From the NCBI GenBank assembly GCA_003260075.1, contig QLIY01000554.1:34858-98857 (forward strand): a DNA stretch of 64,000 nt, in the 5' to 3' direction. The notes under the pieces are model-generated. The model was not told where the DNA came from and ran no database searches. It worked only from the letters and a program-made list of their open reading frames with translations. A program made the position numbers and the translations under genes. Positions 12,650 through 25,200 of this stretch are shown in pieces (position 1 is the stretch's first letter; every line of letters starts with the position of its first letter). Source of the DNA: Phallusia mammillata (lineage: Eukaryota; Chordata; Ascidiacea; Phlebobranchia; Ascidiidae).

Positions 12650-14237
12650 TGTTTTTTTCACAGCTGGATCAATAAAATAACTCGACAGAAAAGCCAATCT
12701 CGTAACCGCTGATGTAAGCGAATTTATCAAATATTTCAACACTTTTAAGTCCGCATCACAACGGCATTCGGTTTTTAAATATCAAAAGCTTCGATTGTGT
12801 CTATTATTTGTACCAAACCACAGCACTGTTGTTTAAAGTTGTAAACTTTAAATGTAAAATACTTGAAAGATTTTAGTCCCCTTTTAATTGTTTACATACC
12901 GCTTCTTCTTAACTCACCGTCAAAAGTATTTACTCTACAGTTTAGGACTTTTTGACAACACAGGGAAAACCCCGGTTTCGATGCTTAATTTTTCAGTAGA
13001 CAATGGAAATCAAAGACACTTTTGCCCCCCCCCCCCCCCCCCCTTTATTCATGGTAGTCAGGCTGCATTCCTTGGAAAAAAGTGCTTACCCTTTTGGCTT
13101 TTGAAATTTATAAAATGTGCTCGTAAATCGAATAGGGTGCCCAATTTGCGACCCGGAGACGCTGAAAGTCACATTGCCCAATAAGAACCTGTGCTGCAGC
13201 CGGAATAAGCAAAAAAGATGCGCTGTTTCCGTGACAAATTAAGTGGTTGGCGAATCAGTCCAAGTGAAATCAGGTGTATTGGGTGACACTAAAACGCTGA
13301 ATGGGCGGGACGTCGCGGAAACCGCTCAATATCGGGTAAATTGCTGACGGTTAGTGCTATTAGGGTTAGGTTGAGGTTTTATAATAGTATATGAATCAAA
13401 AAATGTCCCTGCCTAAAACTTATTCAACTATTTCCTGACATTAGGCAAAAATGCTATGGCGGGACGTCGCGGGAGATGGCGGGACGTTTCGGGCGCGGAA
13501 TGTAGTGTTCGGCGGAATTTTTTTTAATGATTTACTATTATAAAACCTTATCCCAACCTTAATAGCTCCAACCGTCAGCAATTTAACCCGATATTTAGCG
13601 GTTTTCACGACGTCCCGCCATCTCCCGCGACGTCCCGCCCTCCATTCCGCCCATCCCGCCCGTCCCGCCCATTCAGCGTTTTAGTGTCACCCGGTGTATT
13701 TGCCTATTGTAGGTTTAACAATGCAAATCATCAACAGCATAAACAATGCACAAAAATGTACCGGCCCATTTAAAACACGAAAAGTAATAGCGAAACGTCT
13801 CTGAAAAGTTAATGTTTGTCAATAAAGCAAGTTCCGGCATCATAGCGCGCTGCAGAGCAAACGTTCAGCGCGGTTCTTATCAGCTGAAGTTGGGCAATAA
13901 TTGATCAGTAAATGGTGCGCTGCCAGCAACCTGATTGGGAGCAAAGTTAAACTGCACCGCTGTGTAACTGTATGTGGGTTTTTAAATGCAGGAAATGCAG
14001 TGCATGAAACTGCAAGTAAACTTTGTCTAATGAATGATCATGGCGGTCATATTGTATGACAAAAGTTTTTTTTGTACGCACTACGGCACTACTATGCTGC
14101 TACTGCACAATAAAATGGTATTTGTTACTGTAGAAACTTTGTAAGAGAATACGTTAAAACATCATTTTTTTCTGCAGTGATTTTGTGCATTGTAGAAGGT
14201 TAAACTTTATTTAGGTTGCTGTTAAAGATTACAAATT
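12650..14237. other. Divergent intergenic region between BBS4 and xylose isomerase
   Basis: This should hold both promoters. It contains a 19-nt C run at 13025-13043, the fold-back element at 13281-13692, and otherwise unstructured sequence. A tract ending TTTATTTAG at 14214 lies 23 nt before the xylose isomerase ATG and resembles a splice acceptor. No clear TATA box was recognised for either gene. Confidence 0.5.
13281..13692. mobile_element. Fold-back MITE with 8-bp target duplication
   Basis: The left arm starts GGGTGACACTAAAACGCTG and the right arm ends with the exact inverse. The arms extend inward about 120 bp with scattered mismatches (GGGCGGGACGTCGC and so on). An 8-bp direct repeat GGTGTATT flanks the element at 13273-13280 and 13693-13700. 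The 412-bp body has no reading frame of note. The 8-bp duplication fits hAT or P superfamilies, but the GGGTGACAC terminus is not one I can assign. A degenerate relative lies at 30540-30770. Confidence 0.85.
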
Positions 14238-14713
14238 ATGTCGTCGTTTGCACCAGCATCTAATTCTGCAAGTGGTACTGGGTCTGCTGAACTGGTTAAC
14301 ACCTTTCCAGTTGGTAAGTGGGAGTTGGGGAACATATGTTTTTTTTACTGTACTCCTAGAAAATACTTGAGTGCAGTAACTGACCTAGAAAACTGGCAAC
14401 GAACCAGCAAACTTTCAGTTTTGGACAGTGGGTATAAAACGCTTAAAAGTTGTCTGCTCTAAATGAAATCAGAATAAGGCAGTAAAGTTATGTTGAGATT
14501 TCTACCAACCAGTCACAGCAAATTAGTTGACAAAGTCGTGAAATGTGTGAGTCGTGTCAAGAAGTACGCGACGCCCAATTGTGACAAACCGGACGTAATA
14601 CCGGTTCTGGGCAACCATTAATTTAGCTGCATATTGGTTGCCAACATTAGGGATCTGCATTGTCGCTGCGCATCAAACGCAGCACACGTCGATGCTGTTT
14701 CTAACAATCTACA

Positions 14714-14762
<49 letters not shown>

Positions 14763-17700
14763 AAAAAGTAAGTTTGCTGGTTAGGCAAACTTCTAGTTTG
14801 TTGCATTAAATGATTTCAAATAATATTTATCATTGGTTTTACTTTCACTTTAAATAAATGCAAAGTTTAACCACTTTTGCAATTCAGGAGGCAATGTTTT
14901 ATTGCCCACTGGTTCGTTGATGCCGCATTTTGACTTTTGTGCCTGATTGGAACTTGTTCTTTAGAAAAAACGGGTTTTTAGGTCCGCTCCCTACTTTATA
15001 GTACGCACCCCTTTACAAAAGAATCCTAACTTTTTGTTTAGACATTGCGAAAGTTCCATACAAGCCTGATGCTGCCATCACGGATGTTCTTTGTTTTCGC
15101 TATTACAATGAATCAGAGGTCATTATGGGAAAAACAATGCAAGATTGGATGAGGTTTTCGGTTTGCTACTGGCATACCTTTCGAGGCACAGGTGCGGCAC
15201 ATTTTAAGCATTTACGTTTCCTTTTTGACTTGTTTCCCAAAATTGTATTTGATCCAATATTTTCGTAACGGTGGATGCAACCAAATCAATACTTACAAAT
15301 CTGCAGCGACGATCTCCATCCATTGTCAATCCAAGACTGAAGTATGTCGTATCAAAAGCAGTCGTTTAATAAAAAAATTTTTAAACCACTACTACTAACT
15401 TACTATACCGCTAAAAAAAAGTCAAAAGCAGAAGTTGAACAAATTTCCAATGCGCAGGCGCCGATCCATTTGGATTTCCTACCCTGCAAAGACCATGGGA
15501 TGACCAAACCGATAGCATGGAAAATGCGGAACGTCGAATGAGAGTTGCCTTTGACTTTATGTCTAAACTTGGCGTTAAGGTATATATACTTTTTCAAAGT
15601 TTATGATATATTGTGATGCTGAACAACGCTGTGTTTTAGTATTGGTCATTCCACGATCGCGACATCGCACCAGAGGGAGCCACATTACAGGAGACCAACA
15701 AAAACTTGGACCGCATGGTGGAACTGGCAAGCGAATTGCAGCAAAAGACTGGAATTAAACTTTTGTGGAACACCTGCAATTTGTTTGCACACCCAAGGTG
15801 GTTTTCGAAATTTTGAATTTAATAACTTAAAACTTGTTTATCCTAGCACATACCCGATCTATAATCTTATATATCTTGCTATTTATTCGTCTGAGGACTA
15901 CTAAACTGATTTTGTTCATTGTTGTAATGAAGAAGTATCCAGTACGTTAAAAATTACCAAATGACTTTTCCCAACACAATCCTAACGTCAAAAAATGTAT
16001 TATCTGCGCCCGGACGATTTTGAGAGCAATTGATCAAAGCCGATTTTAACTTTGTTTACAAATTGGTGCCTGCATGAAAAGTACATTTGCAAGGGCATAT
16101 TCGATTCTCGATTTGCAATCTGCCCAAACATATACGCAAACCAGTGTCGAGTTTATATTTTTGTCTTACAACGACGTTTTTTTCTGAAGCCTGTGTCTTG
16201 AGTAATTGCTTTAATGTTTCGGAAACCCTCTAATTTATTATCATTTCCATGTTAGCAGACTTTTAAAGCGATTTATTTACAGATATTGTAACGGGGCAGC
16301 TTCGAACCCCGATCTTCACGTTTTCGCGTACGCAGCGGCTCAGGTGAAAAAATCTTTAGAAGTTGGAAAGAAATTGGGAGCGGAAAACTTCGTGTTCTGG
16401 GGTGGAAGGGAGGGCTACCATACTCTCCTTAACACTGATGTTAGAGCAGAGGTGGACCAGATTGCAAGTTTTTTCAAAATGGCAATAGGTTAGAAATAAG
16501 TTGAAAACTTTCGTGACAGAATAAGGTAATGGAAGATTCTTATAAATTCGTAATTTATTGCACTTTTCTGTGGATTTAATATACGTTGTCGACCATCGAC
16601 TTTTATAGCTCTTATTAGGTTTTAAAACTTTGGTTGTTTGTCAAACTGTAGAATACAAGAACAAAATTGGATTTACTGGACAACTCTTGATCGAACCAAA
16701 ACCGAAGGAACCAACGAAGCACCAATACGATTACGGTAGGTGCAATGAAAATTAGAAAGATACGATACTTTAAAAAACACATCTATTTTACAGATGCGAT
16801 GACGGTCATTGCTTTTTTGAAAACGTACGGTCTCGACAAAGATTTTAAGGTTAGATCAAGTAATTGTCGTTTAATAAGAAAAATGTTGTGCAGATGTTAT
16901 ATTCAATATTCACGAAATACTTTATGCAGCTTAATATTGAGCCCAACCATACCACGTTGGCCGGGCATTGTCATGAGCATGACGTAGTGATGGCGTCAGC
17001 GTTCGAGCTTCTCGGCTCTATAGATTCGAACACTGGGTCACCTGACTTGGGTTGGGACACCGATCAATTTCCCATGGATGTGAAAAATGCCGCAATGATA
17101 ATGAAGGTAGTTTTTAATGAAGGTAGCAACATATATCTGTGAACTTTTACTGTAAAATTGCAACAATTTCCCTACTCTACCATACCTGAACCTGTAATCC
17201 GAAAATTGTTTCTAAACCTGGTCCTAATGGAGACAATTTTGTAATGTCACTTGATGTTGCGAACTATTCAGGTGGTTCTAGACCAAGGTGGCCTGGCTCC
17301 AGGTGGATTAAACTTTGACTGCAAAGTGCGTCGCGAATCGACTGATGTGGTTGACATGCTAATATCACATGTTGGTGCTATGGATTGTTTTGCTAAAGCT
17401 CTCAGAGTAGCTGCAAAAATCAAGGAAGGGGGAATCCTTGATGGCATGAAAAAGGTTTGAAGTTTAACTCTGATTAAATAAACAAGACTGATTAAAAGAA
17501 ATAATGTTGTCGAATTCACGGTAAAGACAAGATATAGAAAGCAATTTAAATATACTTTTGGGTCAATTCTTCTTTAAAAATGTATCGTATTCTCTGTATT
17601 AAGGAACGCTATTCGAGCTTTTCCAGTGAACTTGGCGCCAAAGTCAAGTCAGGAATTGCTACATTTGAAGAATGCGAGCAGTTTATTTTCCAAAATGGAA

Positions 17701-17765
17701 ATCCAAGTAAACTTTCTGGACAACAAGAAAAATACGAAACCATTTTGAACAGATACTTCTTGTAA
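14238..17765 (+). CDS. xylA: Xylose isomerase (class II, xylA family)
   Basis: Ten exons: 14238-14313, 15042-15191, 15458-15579, 15640-15797, 16283-16488, 16652-16735, 16794-16849, 16930-17106, 17272-17454, 17604-17765, giving 457 residues. It interconverts D-xylose and D-xylulose (family members also act on glucose/fructose) in a TIM barrel with two divalent metals. Active-site His121 and Asp124 lie in FHDRD. Metal ligands are Glu252, Glu288, His291, Asp316, Asp327, Asp329 and Asp359. Lys254 is in [13 protein letters not shown] and the tryptophan-bearing loop is WGGREGY. Each of these is offset by exactly 20 from the E. coli XylA numbering, so spacing is intact and the enzyme is probably active. 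Nine GT-AG introns show that it is a resident nuclear gene and not bacterial contamination. Vertebrates lack this enzyme. In a filter feeder it may serve pentose salvage from plant or algal food (inference). Polyadenylation signal at 17857-17862. Confidence 0.96.
14714..14761 (+). repeat. 48-nt poly-G tract in xylose isomerase intron 1
   Basis: An uninterrupted G run lies in the first intron. Unlike the short G/C runs elsewhere in the window, it is not flanked by duplicated sequence. It may be a real homopuric tract or a sequencing artefact; the sequence alone cannot decide. Confidence 0.7.
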
Positions 17766-19262
17766 CTTACTGTTCATATTCGCTCGTACACTTTCACCTT
17801 GTAGCAATTTTGTTGTGTATAAGTTGGAAAAAATATGTCATACAAATCTCATTGCAAATAAAGTACCAAAATCATCTGTACATTACGTCTGGGATTGTTG
17901 TTAAATAGGGGTCTTTGAAATGTTAAAATAAATGTTTTTTAATATTTGTCCAAGATATTTCGTCACATACCGCAAAGCTGCTTTTCTGAAGAAAGAAGTT
18001 TTTTCAGTTTTTTTACCGTTAATCATTTGGCAGTTTCCAGAGTAACATTTGCACACAAGTCAACATTTAAAAAAGGTGGTGTCTTTGCATACATATAACA
18101 TCCATCTTCATACAATATCTTGTGTAGCCCAACAACAGTAAAGAGCTTATTATAAGTTTTATGCAAACGCCACTTGGAACAATTGTCCTCATATAGTCTA
18201 TTTGCTGTCAGCAAATAACTCCAGCATAATCTAGACTTTTGATTGATCACGGACTTTTACACAATGGCCCCGGCTATATAGGAAACGTGATTTCATTTCA
18301 GTTTTGAGGTTTACTTGAGCGAAAGACCTTGTCGACCGCTACATAGTACTTGAGAGCTTTATTATAGCGCGTATGTGTAAGCTGTAAAATATCCCGTTCG
18401 TTGTTGCAACAACATAACGTCTGAGCTGAGAGAGGGTATAACATGCAGCTGCTAATCGATGTTTTGGCAAAAAGTTAAATATTTTGCAAGGTGATAAGCT
18501 TATTTGTCTGGCTAACTTGTCCTAAAATATTTACATCAGTTCAATGTTGTTTTGCTTAGCGGGTTAAATCTTCTACTGTTAATGGATTTAATGAAGTTAG
18601 TTCTCCGAATCGAAAACTGGGCTTATATTAAGTATTTTGCCCTCGTTCTAAATAGTCAGTCGATTTGATCCTACAATCCATGCAGTCGGGGATATGATTT
18701 GACTTAAATTATTATTTACCGATTTAACGAAAGGGAAACAAAGCTTCTCTACAAATCGAGTTTAAATTTAAAACCGCGTTTGATGGATAAAAGTAATCAA
18801 CACACCTTTTGTTAGACAATTGTTAAAACGAAGAACTCGCCATTTGGGATACATGTTCAGTACTTGTATTGTTGAATTCCGAACCAAACTCAGCACAGCA
18901 CGAAAATGTAACCAGTTTGTCTAAGTGCTATTATCCAAACAGCTTTTTCCCATGTCATATGAGTCTCCCTGAATTGTGAAATATTTCTATTGTTTTGCGG
19001 TTGCCTTAAGTCGCCTCAAGCAATGGAAGTTTGGGAACAGGATTTGTTGGTTTTGAACCTATTGAAAGAGCGGAAAGACACTGAAAGGAGTTTTTATTGT
19101 GAGCACTCAACTTAAATGGTTGTTAAACCGACAAGTTCTTTATAAATTGGAAATAAATTTATTAAATGCGAAAAGGTTATGTTTCAGAACAACGTTTAGA
19201 CTTAATGTTATCCCAAATGCATCAAAACGTTAGTTTGTAGTGCGTTGCTATATTACGGTAAG
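17766..19262. other. Intergenic region upstream of the WDR49-like gene
   Basis: The first ~200 nt are the 3' UTR of xylose isomerase. A TATATA motif at about 18273 lies too far from the first WDR49-like ATG to be assigned with confidence. Short open frames here have no recognisable content. Confidence 0.45.
17857..17862 (+). terminator. Polyadenylation signal of xylose isomerase
   Basis: AATAAA about 92 nt downstream of the stop codon, in an AT-rich 3' region. Confidence 0.65.
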
Positions 19263-22200
19263 ATGCAGAGCATCTTGAAAGATTACAGACATTTGCCTGC
19301 ATTTCGAGAGGAATCACCTAATTTAAGGTAAATGTTTGCTTAAAATACTGGTTTCAGAAGGGTTGTTGTTTTTATACATCAGTTAACTATCTTTGTTTAT
19401 CTCAGTCCTGGCATTCAAAGTTTAAAACGAAGTGTCGATACGGCAAAAATTTCAGGCGACTAAAGAACTTGCCAGCGATTTAAAATTTTTAATTGATTTC
19501 GAATATTTCGGCACAGCTCAGACGGCGAGGAACAAGATTACGTGACCAACAATGGACGGGCTGTATCGTGGCACGCCAGAAAAGTTGATGACGCTGTTTC
19601 TCTGCCCTACGATTGGCGTCGCTCCAAATCACTTCACGTCATAAGGCAACTTGGTAACGATCGTTTTTTCATTTGTTTCGTAATTTATTCGACAACTAAA
19701 TAAAAAACCCAGACCTGGCGCTTGAACAGCAAAAAAACAAGCAGAGTTTTTAAACATACAGATCAGGTAAATGTCAGACCTATATAGTAAAAGTTCGCTA
19801 TTGCGTTTAATCCAAGCGATTAGTTGATAAAAGCATATTTAAATGTACTTTTATTTTCATGTTTTTGGGGTCTTGTAGAGCCCGAGCATTGGAATGGCAG
19901 ATATCTTGCAAGAACATCTGTTGCGAATCCAATGAATATTACTACGTCACGCTATCGCACTATAACTGCCACCCAACGGAGTAGAAAAAGGCGAATTGGA
20001 TCCATTCAACTTGAAAACAACCGACTTCTGGGACGAAACGCCAGCGTGGTAAAAATATTTTTGAAATATATATTGAAGCTAAAGTTTTTTATCTGATCAA
20101 TCTTGTTGATTGCCAAAAAACCTAAGTAGCGTAAATGTCAACTGTTTGTAACCCACATCTGTTTTTGCTACAACCTAAAGGAAGCTGAATTTGTATTTTT
20201 TCATTCTAGCATGTAGAATAAAAAAACATATGTCAACATCTTAATCAAACATTTTCTCACTTGTGTAGTTACTGATTGGGGGGCATTTAAGTATGACTTG
20301 GGGTTACCCTTATTCGCAACATATTTTTTCAAACAAAGCTAATATGTTTTGCAATATTAAAAAAGCCCCTCAAAATAGAGTAATTAATCAAATATCAAAA
20401 ATTATTTCACAGAAATTTAAATAAGATTTTTATATGTCTGCAGCAACTGCAGCATCGGGATGTGGAATCCGCCGCCTCAAACTACAGTCGTCCAGACAGT
20501 TCGATATCTGACGACTACAGCAGGTGAACAAGCACGTTTCCATTAATCATTAACTTAACCAGACTCCATTAACTGTCGGTTGCCATAGCGACACGCTTGG
20601 TGCTAGAGCCAGGAGGGTGACTAGACCTATGTAAAGGGTCTGAATAGGACGGTCTTATGTCAATGTTTTGGTAAGGACTCTGTTATGTCTTTGAACAAGA
20701 AGTGCGTGATAGAATGTGTGTGCTGAGATGATTAGTTAGTGTAGAAGTTTAAATCACCTGTAATGTTAATATCCAAGGAAACAATTAGGGGCAAAACGTC
20801 GCAGTAAGAATATGGCACTAAACATTTGCTTAAAATTCGTAAGTTAGATTTGTAATAAGCGCTAAACACACTGTTGCTAGTTTTTGGTACTGTTGTTAGT
20901 CATTGCTTGTCAACCAAAAATATTTACACAGGCATGTTGACATCCGCACTAAGATTTTTTTTTGAAGATTTGTTGTGTAAAAATGAGTGTACCATTAGTG
21001 CTTTTAATTTGGCCTGGTGCAAAAAGTGCCATCAAAACGGTGCAGGGCATTTGAATTTGTATGGGTGTTTTTGATCAACTAGCGTTTTGAATGTTTGAAC
21101 TGTGCGTGAACATGTTATTTACTTAGATCCTGAGCCGAAATAAAGAGACGCTGTACTTTGATCTAAAAACCAATAAATATAGCACCAGCCTGTGAGTTAA
21201 AATGAAAAAAAAAAACGAATAAAGCTAGTAATGTCTTAAGGTTCACGTTGCGGCAAGGATGATTTAAGGATTTTGTTTCACATGGTTTTGGTACGTAGTG
21301 GATCTATGGTTTTACAGAATCGTTCTGCGCAACTTAAAAATAAAATCGTTTTGAAAATAGCAATATATTCATTTACAAAACCATTTGATTTTAATTTTTA
21401 GACCATCTATATTCACAAGAAACGGCGGTTATGTAACCTTACCCAGTGACCTAATGCCACAAATGAAACAAGCCCAAAATGTGTTGATATAATCCGCCTT
21501 TATTTGTGCCACTAAAGCACCCCTAAATCGCCAATGAGATAGGCCGCCAACCGCAACGTGTCATTAAATTCACACCTAACGTACAAAAGCAACAATGGAA
21601 CGGCTAGCTTTGTACTTCCTTGGTCAACGTCTTTAAAACGACAAGCGACGAAACAAACTACTTTCGCTGGCAATGGGCATTATGACGCCCGCTGTGACCT
21701 AACAAAGGGCAGCTTTCGAACCAACCATTTTTACTAAAGAGCTCAAGCAGAGAAACTATAACCTGTTCAAACTGCCCGTCTTGTCAGTTATCGTGAGTTA
21801 AGCAAAAATATTGAAGCCTTTAACCATGAAAAAAGTGAACGATTTAAATGAATATTGGGCTTTTATTTAAAGTTTAATCAGATGTTAATGTTTACAAATA
21901 ACAATTTGATTTTATAACAACTAAAGCAGTTTGTTGCTGTATTTCGACTGTCGAGCAATTAAGGTCCAAATTTGTGTTTAGTATTTGTAACATTCTGGTT
22001 TCGACATAGAATTATGCAAACAGTCAAGTACTTTGTTAGACAATTAACCAACGAATAGTCATGAGGTTCTAAATTGGGGGGGGGGGATTGTTATGCAAAC
22101 AGTCAATTACTTTGTTAGACAATTAACCAACGAATAGTCATGAGGTTCTAAATTGTCATGTGTTTCATTCTGTGTTTACAATCCAACTGACTACACTCGA

Positions 22201-25200
22201 GCACCGCAACTAAACATGAAACTTGGTGAAAATAACTTGTTCGGGCTTTAATATTGTGATGTAATTTATTTGCAAGGTTTTTAACAAATAAATAAAAGTT
22301 TGGTTTGTTAAGAAGATCAGCATTGACCCGTTTATCAATCACAAAGCCTTGAAAAAGACTCAATCCTCACATTTGCTATCTCAATAAACTCGTCAACCAA
22401 ATCAACTAGATATAGCTGATTGACACATAGCCTACGTATCTTTGATTTGGATAAATTACTTGCGTATATTTTCTGCTTTAATATTTTGGTGTGTGAGATG
22501 TTGTCGTAAACGTTTGTCAGATATTGTAAAAGCTAAGATCGCCTTTTGTATTTATGTTTTGTAAATGGTACTTTTGTCGATCATTTCTGCTGTCAAAGTT
22601 TCTTGTTGAGAATAGCTCCAAAATATTCTTTTATGGTCCTTTTCCAATCTTGATATACTGTGGTTGAATTTTTTCAAGCTTTAAACACGTTTTGCAAACA
22701 ATCGACTTCAAAAGATGGTGTTTAAAATCAGACAGAACGATGTTCGTTGATAGTTTCACATTTTCACTCCCAATACATGTTGTGTTGCGGTCAATAATTT
22801 GTTCTGCTGTTCGAAGTGCAACACGCTATTTGATTCAATACTGATGGACAGATAGTTGCACATTAAGTACAGGTTTACTTTTTTACAAGGCTGCTAAACT
22901 TATCACACGTTTATGTATGCGGCGTTTTTGAAATGTTTTGACGTAAAACAATTTAATTTAATTTTGTTTTTGAGGTATATTATGATACGTTTTATAAAAC
23001 TTACATTAAAACAACCTCGAAATTGTATTATTTGTAGTTTTCTACTAAACGAATTATCACACGCTGCATCACTTAATTTGCCTTTAGTCGCAAAGGGACA
23101 AGTCTCATACATGCGTAAAGCACGTAAACGCAAATCTCTACAAGCACTTCAATAACGTGAAGTGCCACTTTCGCGAGTGTTCGATGGCTCTTAGTCTTTT
23201 TCGTAAAAAACAAGGTTCGTTGGCCAATTAGATGTCTTTGTTCGTTGTCTGAGTCTGGAAAAAGCTGTGTATTTTTGCAACGAAACATACTGCTTTAGGT
23301 AACACAGAATGGTAATGCGAGGTGCTTGAAGGCTAAACCAAACTAGTTTTTGTGCAGTGTTGCTTTGAAGATTTTGTGTAATTTGACTTATCTACTTTTA
23401 CATGTGTCCACCTATTTAAATTGCTTAGTGATAATTTGTATGGAAGTGTTTTAATGTTTAACTTAACAAAGTTTTCAAATGACAAAGTTACGACAGGTGT
23501 GCCATGCAGCTATGAATGTAAAACATAATATTAATTGAAAAAAGTGATAATAAATTATCCTTGCCAAACGGAGAAAAAAGGCATAGACGTGCGCGCTAAA
23601 ATAGCGGTAAACAGCTATCCCAAAAGAAACTAACATGGATATAAGCTCGTACAACTCGTTCTCAAGTCGTGTTCCAAGGCCACCCATCGCACCCAGTGAA
23701 GTTTCAAGTGACATTAGTTTCCGCAGGTAACGTTGACGACTAAAGCTTTTGTTTCACATTCTACTTGCACTAAAAAAACCTCTGTAAACTTCAGTCAAAA
23801 TTTTCCTTGGTAACATGTTTTTTTCCGTAATTCATTTAGAATCAATTGTGTCCTGACAGCAGCCACAATGCTGCCTCAGTTTTTTAATGAACCGGGGGGG
23901 GGGCTAAACTTCAGTCAAAATTTTCCTTGGTAACATGTTTTTTCCGTAATTCATTTAGAATCAATTTGTGTCCTGACAGCAGCCACAATGCTGCCTCAGT
24001 TTTTTAATGAACCACAAAGTGATTTTCCTAGATGATACTGCCTATTCCATGTATGAACGATATGCAACGATACAACCAAATTTTCAGCTTTAAATCTCTT
24101 TTCGCGATCAACCCTTACACCGTTTAGCTACATGTCACTACTGTATGGTACACCTAAGCCTTAGTTGAAGGGGGGGGGGTTATTCCATGTATGAACGATA
24201 TGCAACGGTACAACCAAATTTTCAGCTTTAAATCTCTTTTCGCGCTCAACCCTTACACTGTTTAGCTACATGTCACTACTGTATGGTACACCTAAGCCTT
24301 AGTTGAATAGGGCTTCAGAAGGGCCTAATTGTTCCGGCTTTACTCACATCAACTAACGTTGTGTTATAAATCGACAAAGCACAGTCAAAAAACAATACTG
24401 TGTATAAAACGATGTATTGTACGCTTGCGGTTCCCAACACGAGTTTAATTCCTCCGTTAGTAACTCAAAACATTTTCATTCCTCCCAAATACAAGACACA
24501 GTAGACGTTAACCATACAAAGATCATTTATAATTGAGTCGTTTATCAACCTCGTAGGTCATGTTCACAGAACTCAAAATAGTAAATACTAACTAGTATTT
24601 ACATACCACATAAAAATTCAAGCAAATCCCTCACCTCAATTTTAAAATGTCTCCTTAGAACAGTGGTTCTCAAACTGTGGTACGCGTACCACTAGTGGTA
24701 CGCCGGAACGTTTCAGATGGTACGCGAGTAGCTTTCTGTGATACCTAATTTAAGTCCGATCTAAAATTGCAACTCAACTGATCAGCCCTGGTTTGGGCGA
24801 AACTCGTGCTTTGGACATTCTTTGAAATTGCTAAATATGCTAGTCGGGGCGAGAAAATGGGCCTATTTATTCTTAGTTGGTCTATTCATTCAAACAGGGT
24901 TTAAGACTTTAGGTGATACGCAGCGATAGAAAAAGTTGTCAGGTGGTACGCGATCCATACAAGTTTGAGAACCACTGCCTTAGAAGAAATTCCTCCCCGG
25001 TTCTGAACCACTGCTTCACGCATATTTTTTCTTGATACATTAACATTTATTCCGTAATTCATAAAAAGAGTGAGTTCGTCCTAGACTGAATTTTACAAAA
25101 AGTTCATTGAACAGAACACTTTTGACGCCATAACAAATACGGCTGTGTGTCAAACCACACAACACACATAATCAATTTTTGTATGACATCACACACCGTC

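Noticed and set aside
12888-13184. 98-codon plus-strand frame with a proline run
   Set aside because: The prolines come from the 19-nt C tract; the rest has no similarity I can recognise.
14618-14806. Poly-proline frame on the minus strand
   Set aside because: It is a translation of the poly-G tract inside xylose isomerase intron 1.
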